From assembly GCA_946480675.1 (NCBI GenBank), contig CAMLKS010000109.1:1-7653 (forward strand): a stretch of DNA of 7,653 nt. The letters are read 5' to 3'. The DNA is from an uncultured Bacteroidota bacterium. GTDB lineage: Bacteria > Bacteroidota > Bacteroidia > Chitinophagales > Chitinophagaceae. The notes under the pieces are model-generated. The model searched no databases. It worked only from the letters and a program-made list of their open reading frames with translations, and had not been told where the DNA came from. Shown one piece after another: positions 5,194-7,653 of this stretch (positions are counted from its first letter, which is position 1; every line of letters begins with the position of its first letter). Made by a program: the position numbers and the translations under genes.

Positions 5194-6630
5194 ATGAAAA
5201 AGCAAGGCAGTTTTATGGTTTGGGCTATATGGATACTCTGTATCCTGTCGCGCCTGCCGCAATTGCTGAGCGAAAACCTGGTGCTGGATGGTGATGAATG
5301 TGTGGTAGCTATAATGGCAAAGCATATGTACGTGGGTAAGGAGTTCCCACTTTTTTTCTATGGCCAACAGTACGGTTTTTCATTTGTAGAAGAACTTTTC
5401 ATCCTGCCTTTTTATGCTGTTATAGGGGTGAAGGCAATAGCTGTAAAGTGTGCTATGTTGTTACTATGGTCCATTGGGGTGGTGTTTCTTTACAAGGCTT
5501 TGTTGCAACTGAATAAAGGTAAGGCGTACATACCGGCCCTGCTTATTGCTTTACTGGTGCTGAGCCCCGCATGGGCAGTATGGTCTATGAAGGCACGTGG
5601 CGGTTATCTTACAGCATTTACGTTGTCTTCGCTATTGTTATACATGCTTACAAGCAGAGACAACATTAGCAGAGGTATGTGGGTAATTGCCGGGCTGCTA
5701 TTAGTGCTGGTATATGAGAGTATGCTGCTATGGCTACCGGGTATGTTATTGATATGTGCCTATTATTTGTACAAACAAAAAAATTTGGCCAAAGTAGTAA
5801 GCTTCACCGTACCTGCAACATTGCTTCTTATTGCTTTTTATTTTTACAGGAAAACACTCCCCGACTTTCATCATCCGGATGCTACTGCCCCTATGACCGA
5901 CTGGCTGGCAAATGTTTGGCGCGTGCCGGAGTATATATATACTTCCTTTCAGGGCAATTATTTTTTCTTTGATGTATATCTCCCCAATTTCTTCCAGGCA
6001 GCCTTTGCTGCAGGGTTTTGCGGACTGGTATTGGTGGCAGTGATAGTTGGCATCATTTGCCTGCGCAAAGCTCCCTTTTCAGGCATCATAATCCTTGCCA
6101 TACTGATATCTATAGGTACTACCATACTATCGCCCCGTATGCATTACAGGTACCTGCTGCCCATAACAGGGTATACGGTACTGGCACTACAGCTTATTCT
6201 GAATGAAGTGCGCTTTAGAAAAGTCCATTTATTAATAGCCTGCGCATTTCTTGTTTCCGGTATTGTTTCTGTGATAACATTCAAAGACTTTCGTTTTACG
6301 GTAGTAAAAGAAAAGTCTTTCATGAAAGCCATCCATTACATGGAACAACAGGGTATCTATTATACCTACTGTCACGACCAGTACCTGGTATGGCAGTTGA
6401 TATTCTATTCCAACGAAAAGGTACTAAGCCGCGAAATGCCCAAAGGTGCCCGTTATCCTGAATATCATTATAAGATAGATGTTGCTCTCAATAGCGGTAA
6501 AAAAACAGCGCTCGTAGGCTTTAAAGATGACTACTTCGGGCTGGATGTACAAGGCCCGGTGTTCATCGATTACATTTACGTAAAAGAGAATTTCCCTAAA
6601 GCAGCGCTGGATAAGAATTTCGATTTTTAA
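5194..6630 (+). CDS. GT-C-fold membrane glycosyltransferase-like protein
   Basis: An integral membrane protein of 478 residues resembling the GT39/ArnT-like GT-C family, which moves sugars from a polyprenyl-phosphate donor to an acceptor on the outer face of the inner membrane. TM1 is about residues 7-25. The following loop holds LDGDE (31-35), where the Asp/Glu pair matches the catalytic acid site of GT-C enzymes, and FFYGQQYGFS (54-63). Some nine or ten further hydrophobic segments follow, then SPRMHYRYLLP (313-323), typical of the late part of the fold, and a soluble tail of about 115 residues. Donor and acceptor are unknown. I chose 5194 because a start here gives a cytoplasmic MKK and a periplasmic DE loop. 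Longer starts at 5110 (with AAGGA at 5097-5101) or 5122 add another hydrophobic segment and remain possible. Its stop overlaps the convergent transpeptidase gene. Confidence 0.82.
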   Translation: MKKQGSFMVWAIWILCILSRLPQLLSENLVLDGDECVVAIMAKHMYVGKEFPLFFYGQQYGFSFVEELFILPFYAVIGVKAIAVKCAMLLLWSIGVVFLYKALLQLNKGKAYIPALLIALLVLSPAWAVWSMKARGGYLTAFTLSSLLLYMLTSRDNISRGMWVIAGLLLVLVYESMLLWLPGMLLICAYYLYKQKNLAKVVSFTVPATLLLIAFYFYRKTLPDFHHPDATAPMTDWLANVWRVPEYIYTSFQGNYFFFDVYLPNFFQAAFAAGFCGLVLVAVIVGIICLRKAPFSGIIILAILISIGTTILSPRMHYRYLLPITGYTVLALQLILNEVRFRKVHLLIACAFLVSGIVSVITFKDFRFTVVKEKSFMKAIHYMEQQGIYYTYCHDQYLVWQLIFYSNEKVLSREMPKGARYPEYHYKIDVALNSGKKTALVGFKDDYFGLDVQGPVFIDYIYVKENFPKAALDKNFDF

Positions 6631-7136
6631 GGCATAATGCAGATAGGTGAGCCGATAATCACTTTATCGAATAGCTCATCCATTTCTTCATTGGTTACGG
6701 CAATGCAACCATAGGTCCAATCCCTGAACGTATGCAGCTTTTTCCAGTATCCCTCACCATTGGGCAGCCCATGTATTTTTATACTACCGCCGGGTGATTT
6801 GCCCAGTTCCTTTGCATGAGCCTTATCGTGCTCATTTGGATAGGATATGCCCAGGTTTTTATAGCAGGTGCTATTCGGGTTACGGTCGTAAATACGGTAC
6901 AATCCTTCCGGTGTACGCATATCACCTTCGTATTGCTTATGCCCTTTGGGTTGCCTGCCCAGCGCTATTTTATAAGTCTTCAGCAGTTTGTTATGGCTGT
7001 AAACCTCCATCCGCCTTTTGGATTTATAAACAGCTATGCTGTCAATATGGGCATCGACTGCCAAGGTGCCGTTGCTATCGCAACTGTTAAGCATGATAAC
7101 GGCAGGCACACACAAGGTGAGTAGGCGAAAATGCAT
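6627..7136 (-). CDS. L,D-transpeptidase (YkuD-family) lipoprotein
   Basis: A 169-residue envelope protein. From the ATG at 7136 it has a lipoprotein signal: basic start MHFR, hydrophobic core, and lipobox LNSC with the lipidated Cys at 19. Residues about 30-168 form a YkuD domain: IDSIAVYKSKRRMEVYS (31-47), GDMRTPEGLYRI (71-82), SIKIHGLPNG (118-127) with His122, and the active-site segment RDWTYGCIAVTNEEMDEL (138-155) with Cys144. YkuD enzymes make 3-3 peptidoglycan cross-links or attach proteins to peptidoglycan; the DWTxGCIA form with Tyr before Gly, not His, is common in the ErfK/YafK-like branch, some members of which act as hydrolases, so the exact reaction is open. Upstream in-frame Met codons at 7160 and 7202 would put an acidic or long stretch before the signal peptide and are less likely. 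No terminator separates it from the convergent gene. Confidence 0.9.
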   Translation of the reverse strand: MHFRLLTLCVPAVIMLNSCDSNGTLAVDAHIDSIAVYKSKRRMEVYSHNKLLKTYKIALGRQPKGHKQYEGDMRTPEGLYRIYDRNPNSTCYKNLGISYPNEHDKAHAKELGKSPGGSIKIHGLPNGEGYWKKLHTFRDWTYGCIAVTNEEMDELFDKVIIGSPICIMP

Positions 7137-7187
7137 ATTTAATTTTTCTACCAGATGCATATGCGCTTGGTTTCCATATGTTGGCAT

Positions 7188-7201
7188 TGTTAAGATTAAC
7201 A
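7188..7201. promoter_or_regulatory. Operator-like palindrome in the divergent spacer
   Basis: TGTTAA-GA-TTAACA is a perfect 6-bp dyad with a 2-base centre in the 122-base spacer between the transpeptidase gene and the fadN-like gene. It has the size of a dimeric repressor site, but a short AT-rich dyad can arise by chance and no regulator gene is nearby. The rest of the spacer shows no convincing TAnnTTTG promoter element for either gene. Confidence 0.25.
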
Positions 7202-7258
7202 TAAACTAAGAAATAGTTGTCGTTTTTGGTTAAATTGTATTGTCAAAAAATATTAAAG

Positions 7259-7653
7259 ATGAACAGGGCTATTCGTAAGGTTGCGGTAGTGGGTAGTGGT
7301 GTTATGGGCAGTCGTATTGCTTGCCATTTTGCAGGTATAGGTATCAAGGTTTTGCTGCTGGATATTGTTCCGCGGGAACTGACAGAAGCAGAAAAAGCAA
7401 AAGGGCTGACAACCGATAGCAAGCAAGTGCGCAACCGCATAGTGAGCGAAGCATTGCAGGCTACCTTAAAGGCTAAACCTAGTGCTGTTTATACCAAAGA
7501 AGTAGCCAACAACGTATCAATAGGAAATATAGATGATGACCTGCCTAAGATAGCAGATTGCGATTGGGTACTGGAAGCCGTTATTGAAAGGCTGGACATC
7601 AAACAGCAATTATTTGAGAAGATAGAGAGGTATCGCAGACCAGGCACGCTTAT
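7259..7653 (+). CDS. fadN: 3-hydroxyacyl-CoA dehydrogenase, FadN-like, N-terminal part
   Basis: The first 131 residues of a fatty-acid beta-oxidation enzyme; the frame is open at the right edge. The NAD-binding Rossmann motif VVGSGVMGSRIA (9-20) is followed by LLLDIVP (33-39), then EAEKAKGLT and VRNRI, and by DCDWVLEAVIERLDIKQQLF (96-115), the family's conserved strand and helix. This order, particularly DIVP with the KGLT...VRNRI stretch, matches Bacillus FadN (YusL) rather than E. coli FadB, in which the hydratase domain comes first. FadN proteins are near 790 residues, with dehydrogenase first and an enoyl-CoA hydratase-like domain last, and usually lie with thiolase fadA and acyl-CoA dehydrogenase fadE genes, which would be outside this window. 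The start is the ATG at 7259; an in-frame stop lies at 7232. A few A/G bases precede it, without a clear Shine-Dalgarno. Confidence 0.93.
   Translation, partial: MNRAIRKVAVVGSGVMGSRIACHFAGIGIKVLLLDIVPRELTEAEKAKGLTTDSKQVRNRIVSEALQATLKAKPSAVYTKEVANNVSIGNIDDDLPKIADCDWVLEAVIERLDIKQQLFEKIERYRRPGTL

Noticed and set aside
6794..7124. Plus-strand open frames opposite the transpeptidase gene
   Set aside because: They are antisense to the YkuD catalytic region and show no recognisable protein features.
1..7653. A novel multi-gene defence, mobile or biosynthetic system
   Set aside because: All genes belong to familiar housekeeping or envelope families, lie in mixed orientations separated by terminators, and show no integrase, transposase, direct-repeat array or linked effector-sensor pair.

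Overview
The window looks like ordinary chromosome from a Bacteroidota bacterium, most likely in or near the Chitinophagaceae. The grounds are the style of the cytochrome oxidase C-terminus, a Rho factor with a long disordered insertion, a FadN-type beta-oxidation gene, start codons mostly without Shine-Dalgarno sequences, and TAnnTTTG-like promoter elements. The taxonomic call is inference from protein style only; no rRNA or other marker is present. I found no mobile element, CRISPR array, tRNA, rRNA, phage gene, origin or defence system.

Left part (1-1160): the 3' end of a heme-copper oxidase subunit I gene leaves the window at base 1 and ends in a strong intrinsic terminator. A roughly 300-base spacer follows, with a second terminator-like hairpin just before a small exported DUF4440 (NTF2-like) gene. 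That gene converges on rho, and the two share a 19-bp perfect hairpin.

Centre (1161-5107, minus strand): rho, an extended short-chain dehydrogenase/epimerase and pheS all point left, in the transcription order pheS, epimerase, rho. A hairpin separates pheS from the epimerase, and a 193-base leader precedes rho, so these are probably separate units and not one tight operon. Rho carries about 130 extra residues (basic repeats, an acidic/Ala-rich stretch and a Gln/His/Arg tract) between its N-terminal domain and its RNA-binding domain.

Right part (5108-7653): a multi-membrane-spanning GT-C glycosyltransferase-like gene diverges from pheS with almost no spacer. It converges with an L,D-transpeptidase-like lipoprotein gene, and their stop codons overlap by 4 bases. 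Divergent from the latter, a FadN-like 3-hydroxyacyl-CoA dehydrogenase gene begins and runs off the right edge.

The genes do not form one pathway. They cover respiration, transcription termination, phenylalanyl-tRNA charging, probable cell-surface sugar transfer and cell-wall modification, and fatty-acid oxidation. I see no clear undescribed multi-gene system. The items most worth a second look are the Rho insertion, the possible small transcript before the DUF4440 gene, and the recurring TATCTTT element a few bases ahead of three start codons.
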